Both the position numbers and the translations under genes were made by a program. Source: Brachionus rotundiformis (lineage: Eukaryota > Rotifera > Eurotatoria > Ploima > Brachionidae). Taken from it: a DNA stretch of 64,000 nt. Below are positions 21,801 through 34,640 of this stretch, piece after piece. The notes under the pieces were generated by a model. The model did not search any database. It was given only the letters and a program-made list of their open reading frames with translations, and was not told the DNA's origin. Where the stretch lies: assembly GCA_016802295.1 (NCBI GenBank), contig JAESIW010000136.1:204177-268176 (forward strand), in the 5' to 3' direction. Numbering within the stretch: the stretch's first letter is position 1; every line of letters starts with the position of its first letter.

Positions 21801-24525
21801 ATCTTATAAAATTGTATCAAGTCACCTCAGGTCCTTTTTTTTGTAAATCTGACAATTCCAGTTTTTTTTTATCTCTCTTTGTATACTAAATTATGAAATT
21901 GAGCAATCAGTTTTGTTGATCTTTTCTGAATTTACATTTACTTTCTTTATTTAATCAATAACCATCTGAAAGAATTTAGCTGGTTCAGTAGCTTCACAGA
22001 TACCAACAACTTAATGCAACTTAATTGTCTTAGATTATTTGTCTTAGAGATACAGCTCTTGGTTTGATTATTCCACTTTAGGTCTTAAGTGATTAAAGTA
22101 CCTTGGTCTTTTTCACAGTTGAGTCTAATATTGAATACCAACTTGACCCGGATGAACATTTATGACTTCCGAAATGTACCACTTGGTAAAATGTCTAATT
22201 TGGTAATCAGAGATGATTTTTGGGTCATCTGCGTAGGCTTTGCATTTGTTCTTAATCAGCTCTAACATGTCATTGATAAAAATAGTGAAAAACAAATGAC
22301 CAAGTTTTACCTATTTGCGTTAATAGCGCTCTAATGTGTCTTTTCAGGTTAAATCTCCTTGATTCTGGTTCAGTACCTTGACAGAAATTTATTCCATTCT
22401 TTAGTTTGGCAATCTCAAAGCCATTTATTATCAGTTTTTTATTTAAATTGTTTCTATTTTAAAAATTTAAAAGTCTTGTTTATGTGAAATGATAGTATTT
22501 TATTTATTGAAAAAATTATCTGAAAATCAGATAATTCTTCGAAGAGTTCCATGGACACATTTTTGTTTTTTTTTTAATTTTTAAAAATAATTATAAGATT
22601 AATAAACTTAACTCGGAAGAAAACACTTCAAAAGCCAATCTTGTCGGTCAATTGAGTTTCTTCTATGATATATCAGTTTTTACATCTCGAATTAGGCTCT
22701 TATGCAACAAATTTGACTTGTAATCTTAATTAAAATTACATGATAAATTTATAATATTCTTTTAAGTATTTTAAATAACTGTGACCTAAAATCCTTCCAT
22801 AATATTGGGAGCATGTACTATGATTTTAGTCTAAATGAGAAACATCTTGACTCATTAATTGATTTGATACAAAAAAATCAACTAGACGAAAATATAAGCT
22901 TGGATGGTTTGGAAAAAATGTGCAATATTTTCCAGAACATAATCAATAACCATTTGAAAGAAGAAAAGTTTGATCATCACAAATTTTTGGATGACACAGT
23001 TCGTTTTGGCATTTTTGGTGCCGAATTTATTGCTTTGGAAGTTCAGAAAATTACATCATTAGCCGAAATTAAGGATGATTCTTCGGAAATATTTTTGCTC
23101 TTTAAAGAGATAATTTGTAAAAATGACGAGCTAAAGGCTAGTTTAAAAAAAGTCCAACGCAATTTGCCAAACACGGATGATCCAAAAAAAATTTTAGTCC
23201 TACCTGAAGATTTTTTGCACGATTTGGAAAATTTTATAGAAAATTTTAATTTTATTTGCCAAACACTGAGTCATATTTATCATTTAGTATCCAATTCAAA
23301 AATGTTCTCATCCACTGATGACTATGAGCCATTGTCAGGCAAAAAATTGGAAAATTTTGCATACCAAGCTTGCGACAAAGTTTACATCAAGGACGACAAT
23401 GGACCATATGAAAACTTGCGCAATTCTCTTAGACAAATAAGCCAAGTTCTAATGCGAACAAACTCTTGTGTGGAAAATGGCGACTACGAAGTGGAACTAA
23501 GCGATGAAGAATTCAAAATACGCAAATACCAAATCAATTCACCAATACAAAAGGCAGCTGAACAATTCAAAAACACCTTGGTTGAAGCAGAGACCATTAA
23601 GCTCAAGCTAGAAGAGAAAGAAGACGAAATTAAGGAAGCTAAGAAGAATCTTAAGCTTAAAGTAGATGAATTGTCTGAACAAAAATTGAGAATAAGTATT
23701 GTAGAGAAAAAAGCCGAGACCCAAGTTAAAGAATTGGAAGAAAAGAGTAAAAAACTTACTGAAGAAATGGAAGAATTAAAGGTCCAAAGCTCAAAAAAAG
23801 AAAAAGAACATCTGGAGGCAGTCGAGGGTTTGCAGCAACAATTGGTCACATTGGACAAAGAAAGGCGCGAAATGAAGGACAAACTGAGAAAAAAAAGCAT
23901 CAACGAATCTTTGATGAATTTGGCAAGTCTTTCCAACTCGGAATCGCTTTACTCTTTTAACCAAATGAGCTCAAATGAGATCAAGAGTCAATCTAGTAGA
24001 GTAGACTCGTCTCTGCTAAATCAGGAAATAAATATACTTAAATGTCAAAATAAGCTTTTAATGAAGAGTCTTAACGAAGCTAAACAGGCTTATGTCAACC
24101 GAATGCTGAACGACTTACCAGACAAAATAAACACATCTGATTTTGATATTGTGGTCAAAAATACTGACGAAAAGCATAAAAATTTTATCCAATTGACCAG
24201 AAAAACCAACGACTTGCTCAAAGATGTCTATTCGTCATTTGCTAGTGTGGAAATTGAAGATTTGAGCAAAAAAACTAGTGGTAAAATTGACATAAATAAG
24301 TTCCAAGAGAAAAATATTTATATTCAAATGAAAACAATTGAGAAAAAATTGACCAATTTGCAGCAGGAAGTGAACAAATCAAGTGAAATGGGAAAATTGC
24401 CAAATGTAAAGCGTAACCTAGTGGCCGAAATATCACTGCCATTAAATAATTCAAAAAATCCCAACAAGACAATTGATTTGAATGTAAACTTAAATGAATT
24501 GAGGCAAATAGTGGCCAAATTTTGA
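18817..24525 (+). CDS. DCTN1: Dynactin subunit 1 (p150Glued/p135-like), no CAP-Gly domain
   Basis: Large subunit of dynactin, the dynein activator. Five exons, 18817-18901, 18956-20566, 20625-20710, 22598-22719 and 22767-24525, join in phase to about 1220 aa. Residues 1-130 are a basic, Ser/Pro-rich region (SGIPGLKKPGTGIPSRLP). The first coiled coil follows, with DLEAINEVNDQLQENAREEE, almost the vertebrate DLEAMNEMNDELQENARE. Then come FDFKQKYFE..., the inter-coil domain (exons 3-5), and the second coiled coil (ETIKLKLEEKEDEIKEAKKNLK). The C-terminus NLNELRQIVAKF matches the end of human DCTN1. The N-terminal CAP-Gly microtubule-binding domain is absent; the start resembles the vertebrate p135 isoform. 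No CAP-Gly sequence is visible upstream back to FAM32A. Intron 3 (1887 nt) contains dead LINE pieces. The acceptor of intron 1 was chosen at 18955 (54-nt intron); 18928 would keep the same frame. Confidence 0.95.
21520..22445 (-). mobile_element. Decayed LINE reverse transcriptase fragments in dynactin intron 3
   Basis: On the minus strand, broken by stops and frameshifts, are reverse-transcriptase landmarks. LFFTIFINDMLELI...KAYADDPKI (about 22215-22300) contains the catalytic YADD. KDQGTLIT.DLKWN follows near 22085-22120. The C-terminal IINGYEIVKLKTGINF lies at about 21750-21810. A second copy of that C-terminal block, with the AATCTC(A)AAGCCATTTATTATC signature, lies at 22390-22440, before the YADD segment. 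That order implies two broken insertions, one next to or inside the other. The type fits a CR1/jockey-like clade. Non-functional. Confidence 0.7.
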
Positions 24526-27500
24526 TTTTTTTGATGGGCTATTTAAAAATATAAAATTTAGCATTTATCTTTTCTACGTTTATTATTTTAAATTGAAGTA
24601 GTAAATTAAAAAAAAGTTTTTATTTAAATATTTATTTTTTAGAAAACTTTTGATTTGATAATTTATTTCGTTAATAAAGAAGTTTTAAAAAAAAATTCAA
24701 AAATTATTAGAAGTCAAATTCAGACATAAATATTTAATTATTATTCAAAAATTAGAACATTTATTAAGGTAAAATAAAAATAAATACTCTTAATTTACCT
24801 TGTAAAAAACATTTCAACTATGCTGAAATAATTCTTTAAGAAAATGGCAATTTTGTTGCCAATTCCAGTAAATTTTGATACAACTAAAAGTCTAACGAGC
24901 ATACTTAATTTGAGTACTTATTTATACAGCTCAAAATATCAAATATCATATTTTGAGTTTATTGTATTTTGATCACCTTTGTGATTAAGATTTTGATATT
25001 TACAGTTTAGTGCTTAAAAATATCAAATGCTCTTGAGTGAGAAAGAAACTAGAATTATCTTTTAGCAACAACTTAAGTTAAGACATTAGCTATTTAAAAT
25101 TCAATATTATTTTATATTTAAATCTTCGAATATATATCAGATATGAAATGAATGCAAAACAGCTGTTTTTTTTCTAAATTTATTGGAAAAACTTAATAAA
25201 GCGCCATCAATTTAGATCATAATATTTACCTGTATTTTTTAATTTGAATATTCGAAATTATAATATTATGCTTTTTTTTATACTTAATTATTTAAAAATT
25301 GTATTAGATAATAAGCCCAATTTTAAAAATGGCTAAATATTATTTATTTATCAAGTAAGTTTTAGTATAAACTCGAAAATTTTACCCATTAAACCAGAAT
25401 ATTGCTTTAATTCCATGGAAACGAGTTAGAGTTTTTTAATTATAATATTTTAAAAAAAGTAAAATATGAGTGTTTTTGGTTCATAAAACTAAATAAATAA
25501 TTTTTTTCGTCTTTATTGAATTAAAAATATTTTTTTAAACATAATTCCTTATCATTCCAAGATTCGATTAGAATTTAATATGGCTAACTACCACACCAAA
25601 ATCAACCAGAAAGTTAATTTTAAATCATCAATTAAAATTTTTTTATTTTTATTAGAGTTTTTTCAAAATAATTTTAGTATTTTATTTTAGTAATTGACAT
25701 AATTATTAACTCAAGTCCTTTTAGCTATCAGATTGCCAAGATCTAAATGATTTTTATAAATCTATTTCGCCTTTAAGCCTTAACATTTGTAGCGTTAATT
25801 AATTTTAGAGGCTAATATTTATTTGGTAAACAAAATATCGCCTAGAAATAATATTTTGGAAATGTTTTAGACAAAGATCAACACGAATTAGTTATTTAAA
25901 ATTAACACGGATTTATTGATAGATTTAGGCTAGTTTAAGTTTACCAATAAAACTGAATTGTCTGGACTGGACCGATGGATTAATTTTGATTAAATTTGAA
26001 AGCAAAACTTATCAATAAAATTAAAACTTAAATCACGAAAAGCCTTTCTGCTTATTGTTGTATGACACTTATTAATTTAATAAAAAAAAAACAATAATTA
26101 ATAATTTCGAAGAATTTAATTAATTTCATCTGACCCACTTAAGTCTAAGAACTCGAAAAAAAGTCAAATATTCTTTAAAATATAATGCCTAGTTATATCA
26201 AATATCATCATTTAAGTTTAATATTAATTTCGTTTTGTCAATTGATCAAAAAAATATTATTAATATATATTTTTTTTTAGATGATTATTTTAAGATGACT
26301 AATTATGAAAGTAAATTTTAATTTGTGTCAATATTTATTATTGATTTGGAATTTACCGACTCAAAATTTTCATGTCTATAAAAATTCCAAGTTTACAATT
26401 AGTAAATATTGATTTTCTATAAATTTTAGGACAAGTTTAAATTTTTAATTGAAAATTTCAATTAAGATAAATAAAGAAATTTGTATTTTATTTTCAAAAG
26501 CAGATGGTGTTTTATTCTAAAATATTTTATGTTTAATAATTAAAAATCTTTTATTCAAATTAAGAACTAAAGGGGATAGGCTTTCATTTTAGATAAAAAA
26601 AAGCACTTGTTTCTTAGGATATCGGAGAAAATTATTAAGTGTATTCTTAGCAGTGTCTTATCTGGTACGCATTAATTGTCAGGTGGTTTGAGTTAATTTT
26701 ATTAGCGCCAGAAAGCTCAATATAAAAATGATAAAAAATTCAATTATTACTGTATAATTTCTATACTCGAAAGATCTTTTTAACATATATGATTGTGGAA
26801 AGACAAATAAAAAACTTTATTATGTAATTTTTATGGATTAAATTTAAAAATCGAGATCATATAAAAACACTTTATTCACATCAAATGTGTGCAATAAAGA
26901 TCCTTTAGTCGAGTATTTAAAATTTGAATAAATTATTCAATTAAGCTCAAGTTATTATATATAAAGTTAGAAAAGCTACTTTAATGTATTCTATTTTTTG
27001 GCTAAATTATTGTTTCTAAATTGAAATAATGTTTGACCAAACCATTTGTATTGTTTGGTCAAATTTGAATTTTAATATTTTTTTTTAATTTTAAGTTTGA
27101 GTTTTTAATAAAATATTTGACAGCGCCCCAAATTCAGCAGAATTGTTGATGATTAACAAAAAGCCTACAAGATCAGGTAAAGCTTGATAATTAGCTCTAT
27201 TAAATTTATATTTTTTAAATACAGAAATACAATATTTATTTTAAAATAAAAAAGAATTCTTTAAGAGAATGCTTTTAAGTTTTATTTTAGAATTTAAATT
27301 GATGATAATGAATTTTTATTTTAGTATTATAATTTAAAAATTAACATAAATTTTCTTAAGAAACCGCTTCGGCATAAAGATGTTTTTGTCAACTTTTTTC
27401 TTCATTGAGATGGTAGTTTGGGAATTTTTTTTCTCGATCACAAACTATTAAAATAAAATCATAAATTTTATTCTCAATTTATTTTCATAGATAAAAATTC

Positions 27501-27814
27501 GATAAGATTTTTGTGATGAAAGAATAAACTATACAAGTGAATATATAGTTTCTTGGGGCTTAATTCTTAAATTACTCAATTCATTAGACACATAAAAATT
27601 TTTGGATTATATTTATTTCTTAAAGAAAAGCTTTTGAGATTTTAAATAAAAATCTATTTTTACAAACATTAATATTTATTTACGAAAAGACACTTTAAAA
27701 CAAAATCCACGGAAACCTGAATAATAAAATTATATTAACCTTTTTTAGATGAGAATATAATTTCCATTTCGTTCTAAACAAATGTTATAGAATTATTTTT
27801 AATATATTTTAAAT
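24526..27814. other. Intergenic, no gene seen
   Basis: About 3.3 kb, very AT-rich, stops in every frame. The only structure found is an 11-bp perfect inverted repeat (TTTGACCAAAC / GTTTGGTCAAA) at 27032-27063 with a 10-nt spacer. Confidence 0.5.
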
Positions 27815-29824
27815 ATGAAACGAGGTAAGTTAAAATAAAAAAAAAAAACTTATTTTTTTAGCTTTTATTAATCAAATTTTAAAATTTATTCTTTAGATTT
27901 TAGTTAATTATTTTTCATTTAAGTAATTGGAATCTTTTACAAAAAGAGAATTAGAATATCAATTATTCTAATATGTTGCACAATATTTTTTATATTTATC
28001 CAGATTATAAACTCTGATAGAAAGCAGAATATCGAGTTAGATCGGTCAATTCACAGCAATCGTTTTGTCAAAAATCACTTGTTAGAGAAGCAAATTTTTA
28101 TAGAAAAAAATAGCATTGATAAACAACCTAACAATCATTTGAATCCGGACACAAAGCTTAATCAAAATGAGAATCCCAACCATCAATTTAAGATTGATCC
28201 AAATTTACCATTTGTAATTCCGAATAGATTTAACAAATTTCAGATAGAGAATAAAATTCCACTAAATACAAATCTTGACCAAAATGACATAGGCTTCTTG
28301 TCAAAATTGGAGCGAATAGTGCACATAGATCTAAAAGGTGCTCCACCAAAGCCTGAGTACTTTAAACAATTTATACCATTTATCAAACAGTTTGGCGCAA
28401 CAGGCATCCTATTGGAGTATGAAGACATGTTTCCATTTGAAGGAACATTAGTTGAAGCCAGAAATGGCAATGCCTATTCGGCAGATGATGTAAATATGAT
28501 TAAAAATTTGGCCAAAAAAAATGGTCTTAAAATAATTCCCCTGGTACAAACTTATGGACATTTGGAATGGCTTTTAAAGGTCGAAAAATTCGCTCATCTC
28601 AGAGAAGTTAGCGAATATCCTCAGGTAATTACTCCGTGTTTAGAGGAGTCTTATCGAGTTATTTTTGAAATGCTTGATCAAGTAATTAAATATCATTCAG
28701 ATGTTACAGAGTTTCATGTTGGATGTGATGAAGTCTATTACAAATTGGCTCATGAAAAGTGTGCCAGCTTGCCAAATAATAATGATTTTGCTCAAGTTTT
28801 TTTAAGGTAATTTTACTCAAACCATTAATAAATTGATTAATAGAAAAATAATTATTTTTTCTTAAAAAGACATTTAGTTAAGATTGCGTCATATGTTCGT
28901 TCAAAGATACCAAATGTTAAGGTAATTTTCTGGGATGATATGATGCATGGAATAGACGAAGGAACATTAATGGGATTCAAAAAAGAATTGGAAAGAGTGG
29001 AATTGCAGCCAATGATGTGGGGCTATATGGAAAATGTTCAAACATACTTTCAACCGGATCTTTATGTAAAATATGGCAATGTATTTGGAAAAATTTGGAT
29101 AGCTTCGGCTTACAAAGGAGCTAGTGGAGAATTAGCTACAATAACCAGCATTCAGCATCATTATTTAAATCACATATCATGGATTGAAGTTATGAAAGAA
29201 AAAGTGTCGAATAAAATTTTGAATTTTATCGGTGTTGCCATCACAGGTTGGTCAAGATATGATCATTTTTTAACATTGTGTGATTTATTGCCAGAGGCAA
29301 TACCATCTTTAATTTTCAATTTACAAGTGATGCAATATGGCTCGTTGAACGAGCAAAAAAAGCAGGACATAACTAAACAATTAGGGTGTTCAGGCCAGAT
29401 CCCATGGGATGGCATTGTTAATTATCCGGTAAGATGCAGTTTTCCGGGCCATGAAGTGTATGAAGCAATGTTGCCACTTCAGTCAATACTACAAGCTTTA
29501 AAATCAGACATGGAGTTCGCAGAGAAATATGTATCGCCCATGAATTTAGAATATGCATATTTACACAAAAAGAGAACAAGTGAGGTATTGGAAAGAGTGC
29601 GGTACACTTACACCACAATGGTTGACTTTAAAGAACGATTCATTGAAGCATGCAACACTATGTTTTGGCCAGATGTAGCTAATGAATGGCTTCTAGTATA
29701 TTTTTTGCCACATTTTGACCCACTATATAACATGCTGGAAAAAATAAAAAATTTAACATCGCAAAAACATTGGGATCCAAGACCACTGCCAATAAAGCTA
29801 AAACAGTATCCGAGATATTTTTGA
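27815..29824 (+). CDS. HEXD: Hexosaminidase D-like GH20 glycosidase with N-terminal membrane anchor
   Basis: Removes terminal N-acetylgalactosamine/glucosamine from glycans. Three exons, 27815-27824 (10 nt), 27924-28806 and 28870-29824, give about 615 aa. The tiny first exon (MKR + 1 nt) is proposed because the main frame has no ATG upstream of the domain, while ATG AAA CGA G|GTAAGT splices in phase onto it. The product starts with basic KKRIRIS followed by a run of about 17 hydrophobic residues (IILICCTIFFIFIQII). This is a type II anchor, unlike the soluble vertebrate HEXD. A low-complexity stem follows to about residue 115. The GH20 barrel contains LVQTYGHLEW, the catalytic Asp-Glu pair in FHVGCDEVYY, VIFWDDMM and AITGWSRYDH. 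The C-terminal half is HEXD-like. The active residues are intact. The exact 5' end is the least certain part. Confidence 0.88.
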
Positions 29825-30961
29825 GTAAAAAGACGTAAATTGTCGGTGTAAAACACAAAAATTTAAAAAGCTTAGAAAAGATTGGAAATCTTAGTCGAGT
29901 AAAAAAAATTTTGGAAAAAATTCAAAAATGTTATTTAAACCACTTATTATTGTTAAAATTTTAAAAATATTTTTTTAAATAAAATAATTAACTAATGATC
30001 AAAATAATTAAATTTAGTTCCAAAAAAAATTTTTATATAGAAACTTTTTATCAATTAGAAATTTTTAATATTATTCTATTGACTTGTCTACGGATAACTA
30101 TTTGTATGTTCGGCTTAAGAAGAAAAATTAATAATAAGTCACCAGGTGATCAATCCATTTGGTTCTGGAAAATGGATATAAGGGAGAGACTGTTAAGTAA
30201 TCTTGAGATAACCACTTATTTTAACACCCTACAGATAAAACTAAGCTTATTAATGAATTTCCTCTATCCAAAAGCCTATATACTAAGCTTAAAAAAGGGT
30301 TGCGTATTTGGACTAGAAAGTAATCAGCCAGAACTAAAGATTTCAGATCTAAAATAAGTAAAACCTTCTAAAAGCCAATATTATTGAGAAAATTCACCTT
30401 TCAAAACCACTCAGTTTCTGCTATACCTTTGTCAAAAGCCTTTTTAAATTCTGATCCAAAAGGATATTACAACTTATTGGCCGGAAAGCTAGCAACAATC
30501 CTAAACACCTTCTTCAAAAAAAGACACCACTAATTTGAAGAGATTACTTATGGTGTATCAAAATTGTCATCAAAATAGATAGACTTTGAACATATGATGC
30601 AAAGTCGGATCAGGAAGTCTCACTTGGCGCTCCCACAAACAGGAAGCAGCATCCTTGATTGCTTGCAGAAGGTTTCTATGGAAATAAGATGCTAAGAGTG
30701 GACAACATGGCAGCCCTGAGGTTGTGGAAAAGAGGACAAGATTTTTGGCAGCTTTCGAAATCTTCTTTTTTAAATTTAAATAAAACTGACTGACCCATGG
30801 TTTAACCAGGTGGTCAGCTCATTTTTCAAAATTACACTGTGCTCTCAATCATAGAGGTATTTGGACAAAATTGGTTTTTTCATTCACATTATTTTTTAAT
30901 TTTTTTATACAAAATTTTTCATATTTCTAATATATTATTTTAATATTTTCTTTTTTTTATT
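29825..30961. other. Intergenic with probable decayed transposon debris
   Basis: The + strand stretch 29995-30840 is less AT-rich than its surroundings. It has partly open frames with Lys/Arg-rich pieces (FWKMDIRERLLSNLE; LKKGLRIWTRK) broken by stops. This is reminiscent of the region ahead of the polymerase in some LINEs, but no diagnostic motif survives. Confidence 0.3.
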
Positions 30962-33069
30962 TTAATTATAGCTTTTTAGATAATTAATATAATTTTGAGA
31001 TAAATTATAAACATTCGTTAAAAATTGTTTATTAATTTTTTCTTCCAGTTTAGTTTTTATTATCAATGCTGAAAATGGTCTTATTTGATTAATATCGTTG
31101 AATGTACAAATTGCCAATGCACTTCTATTTCTGTTCATATTTTGTTCTATTTTCCATTCTTTGTCATCAGTTTTGTACGACTCTACATTTGATATTGTTG
31201 TATTTCCATTAAAACCTCCCATTACATAAATCTTTTCCTGAAAAATGGTGACTCCAAAATTACTTCTTGGACTATTCATTTCGCCTTCTTTGTGCCATTT
31301 TCGTTCTTTTTTATCATATTTTTCACATGTTCTTAGTCTATTGTATCCATCATAGCCTCCAATAGCATATAAGTAGCCATTCAGACTCACTAGTCCGACT
31401 CCACTACGCTTTGAGTTCATTTTACTTATAAGTGTCCATCTGTTAGTTAAAGGATCATAAAATTCCGCCGTGTCTACACAATCTGAACCATTGAATCCTC
31501 CACAAATATATATTTTGCCATCTAACTCAGCTGCACTTGCATCACTTCTGTACTCATTCATATCTGATATAAGGCTCCATTGGTTTTTTTCCAAATTATA
31601 ATGTTCGGCAGTTTTATGGCGGCCGAAACCGTCAAATCCTCCCATTGCAAAAATTTTCCCATTGTATTCTGCTACGCTTACATAACATCTTTTTATATTC
31701 ATTGGGGCCATCTCTTGCCATTCACGTGTTTTTATGCTAAATTTTCGACAGTTGTTAAAATACTGCGTACCATCAAAACCACCAATTATGTACATATAAT
31801 CATCTTTTACTATGCAGCCATGGTATGCTCGTGGTGCTTTATCAGTATATTCAAAATTTTGCCAAATTTTTGCTTTTGGATCAAATGTTTCAATTGAATT
31901 AGTAGGTGATCCAGATGACCAGCCGCCAACTACAACTAGTAATTCATGTGGAATTCTTGGTCGCAAACGAATATCAGATAAATTAGCAGCCTTTTTAATT
32001 TAAATATTTTAAATAAATTTACTAAAATTAATTAAATTTAATTAATCTACACGTTGATTTGAATATTCAATCAAATATCTTGAACAACTATTTAAAAATT
32101 TAATTGTTTCAGAAGATTTTTGCACCAAAGGATGACATCTTATATTTTCAATAAAAAATTTTTTATCAATAAATCCAAAACGGACTGTTTTTAGCAAATA
32201 TTTTAAATATTCTTCTCTTTTATTATCAAATTCTATCCATTTAATTATTATATCAAATAGATCATTTTCATTTTTTACATTTAGTTCATCAGATAAGATA
32301 ATTTCATTTAATTCTTCAAAGCTAAGCTCAAAAAATTCTTGACTTTGCTTGGATACTTGACAAAAATTTTGCCTTAAAATTTTCCAAAATAATTTAAATT
32401 GGGTTTAAATTTATTCTGGATTTACATTAAAAACAAATCAGCAGCTTTTTTCAAAGGTAAAGAGTTATATACAGTGGCAAATCTTCTGATCCCAATAACA
32501 TTTTCATTCTCTAGACATTTTTGAAGAAACTCATTACATTTGGATACGAGACCAAATATTTGAAATCGATCTGCAGCTGGCAATAAATTTAAAACATTGT
32601 TTGAGTTTATTTCAACATCACGAGTATATGACCATTCTAAAAAATATTTTTCATTCAAAAATAAATAAAATACAATACAAATTTTAAATTGATAAACTTT
32701 CCAATTATTAATTTCATTATACTAGAGTCAATGTATCTGATGTGAGCCAGTTCACTCTGAGTTTCATTCATTCCATTGGTAAACAGTGCATAAAAATATG
32801 AACTGGTGGCTTTGGATATTTGAATTAATTTATTGCTTTAATTTTGGAAAAATTTTACCACTGAGCACAATTCGATGAATAGGAAATTCACTTGAGTCAT
32901 CGCAAACTATTGTGCAATCACATAGCTTATTTTGGCACCTTAAATCGTTTAAAATGTCACATGCTCGAAGACTAAGACGTCTTTGGTTGTCTGAATTGGC
33001 ATCTAATGATGAACATTGCATTGAGTTTTTAATTGAAAATGTTATTTTCTTTAGTAATTGTTGGTTCAT
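30962..33069 (-). CDS. KLHL10-like BTB-BACK-Kelch protein
   Basis: Likely substrate adaptor of a CUL3 ubiquitin ligase. Five exons, 33069-32859, 32809-32702, 32636-32426, 32372-32051 and 31990-30962, give about 626 aa. The BTB domain spans exons 1-3 (CDCTIVCDDSSEFPIHRIVLS; SSYFYALFTNGMNET; SIMKLII|EWSYTRDVEI). The BACK domain is in exons 3-4. Exon 5 encodes six Kelch repeats with GG doublets (IGGFDG, MGGFDGFG, CGGFNGSD, IGGYDG, MGGFNG). LRPRIPHELLVVVGGW is nearly the start of the vertebrate KLHL10 Kelch domain, and KLHL10 is the best family match overall. Vertebrate KLHL10 is testis-specific with CUL3; that role here is inference. Oddity: after SIMKLII the donor of intron 2 reads GA (G|GAAAG), not GT. 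The nearest canonical donor would delete conserved residues (see findings). Confidence 0.92.
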
Positions 33070-34120
33070 TTAGAATTGCTTTAATTGTTCAAAAATAATT
33101 TAAATTAAAAAAAAAATTGTTTGTTTTTCCTATCTATTTACTTGATTTGAGATAGAATAGACAAATTGCTCAAATTAACTTGAATTATACAAATAATAAA
33201 TTTCTAATTCTTGTGGAGATTTTGAATTTTATTTTAAAATTTCCTTGGTTTTCAACTGAATAACATAAAAAATCTAAAGTAAATTTTTTTTTGGCTTCTT
33301 AATATTTTAATTTAATTTAAGTTATCTAATAAACATTTATTCACATTTTATTGAAATTTAATTTTTTAATTTTAAAATTAAAAATTTACTGACACAAAAT
33401 TTGTTGCGATAGACTTCATAAAAATATTCAACTTATGAAGTTATTTTGTTATTAGATATAAATTCTGTTTTATTATCAATATAACTATAGTTATATCTAT
33501 AGATAAGATCACATGTTTTCTAAATTCATTCAAGTTATTTTTCATTCTCTAAAGATCACTAATTTGATAGACAGTCTAAAAATTTAAATCAAAATAGATT
33601 AAAAATTAATTTTTGTTCACAAGAAGCTCAATATATTTTACAATATCTGTGAAGATTAAGCACATTAAAATCAGAAAAATATTTCGTCTTTAATTTTAAA
33701 TATCAAATTGTTACCATGGTATAGGAAACAAAATAAAATAATATTCAAATATAAAATTTTGTGAAATTTGGTACAGTATGAGAGAGAAAACCATTTTCCA
33801 AAAATTTTAAAAAATGGTTGGTTCTGTTCAACTGTACCAAATTTCACAAAACTTTTCGGGTTAATCTATTAAAATCATCACAAAAGTAAAAACAAATACT
33901 AATGATAAACAAAATAAGTTTAAAACATTTAAAATCAAGTATAAGTTTAAATTTTAAGAAGTTTTTAAACTATGAAACAATGCATCATAAAGAGCTTATA
34001 TTTAGTTTTAATTACTTCCATTCTAAAATAAAAAAAAGCTTAATATTCAAATATTTATTTATAAATTTTTATCTTAGATCCGATAACAGTGTAATACAGG
34101 CAATGTGTTTGAATGATTTA
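33070..34120. other. Intergenic, no gene seen; one long hairpin
   Basis: AT-rich upstream region of the KLHL10-like gene. The 95-nt hairpin at 33757-33851 is listed separately. Confidence 0.5.
33757..33851. repeat. 95-nt inverted repeat (hairpin), 21-bp perfect outer stem
   Basis: TTTTGTGAAATTTGGTACAGT at 33757-33777 is exactly complementary to 33831-33851. Pairing continues inward with mismatches (ACCATTTTCC...AAAAATGGT) to give arms of about 46 bp. It could be a miniature inverted-repeat element or a structured small-RNA precursor. Confidence 0.7.
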
Positions 34121-34127
34121 TTTTAGC

Positions 34128-34640
34128 TTAGTATTTGAAAATTTTCAATAAATATAAACTAAGAATACCATTTGGTAAAGCAATATTATTTAATATGGAA
34201 ACTAAGGCACTAAATTTGACTTTAAACCTTTTATCTTTATTGACTTTGAACACATTTAACTTATTAACTGAATAAGCCATTTGTATGTCCTCGTAAATGG
34301 TATATTCCATTTTATAATATCTAAGCCATTTATGATTTTGACCACTTAATCAAGTCGTCTATTCACTGAAAAGAAAAAATGTATTTTTGTCTTTAAAAAA
34401 ACCATAAAACTAATCAAAAATTTCATTAGATTTCCTTTTTTTTCAATAAATATTCACAGTTTAAAGACAAAATCGTCAAAATTTTATCAAATGAATTAAT
34501 ACGTCCTAAAGTTATATTTTAGTTTAAATAATGCATATAAACTTAATTGTTGATATCCCAAATAAACTAAGAATTGATTAACCATACAAAAAAGGATTTA
34601 TAGAAGGTATGAATTTGACCAAAGTTGCATAAATGATTGC
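34128..34640 (-). mobile_element. Decayed LINE reverse transcriptase C-terminus plus repeat
   Basis: The minus strand at about 34270-34400 encodes DLIKWSKIINGLDIIKW, matching the LINE thumb pattern RGDLIQ.YKIING.D...W, followed by frames with stops. The adjoining 34498-34640 shares about 100 bp of clear similarity with 38058-38168, so both belong to one dispersed family. Confidence 0.5.
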
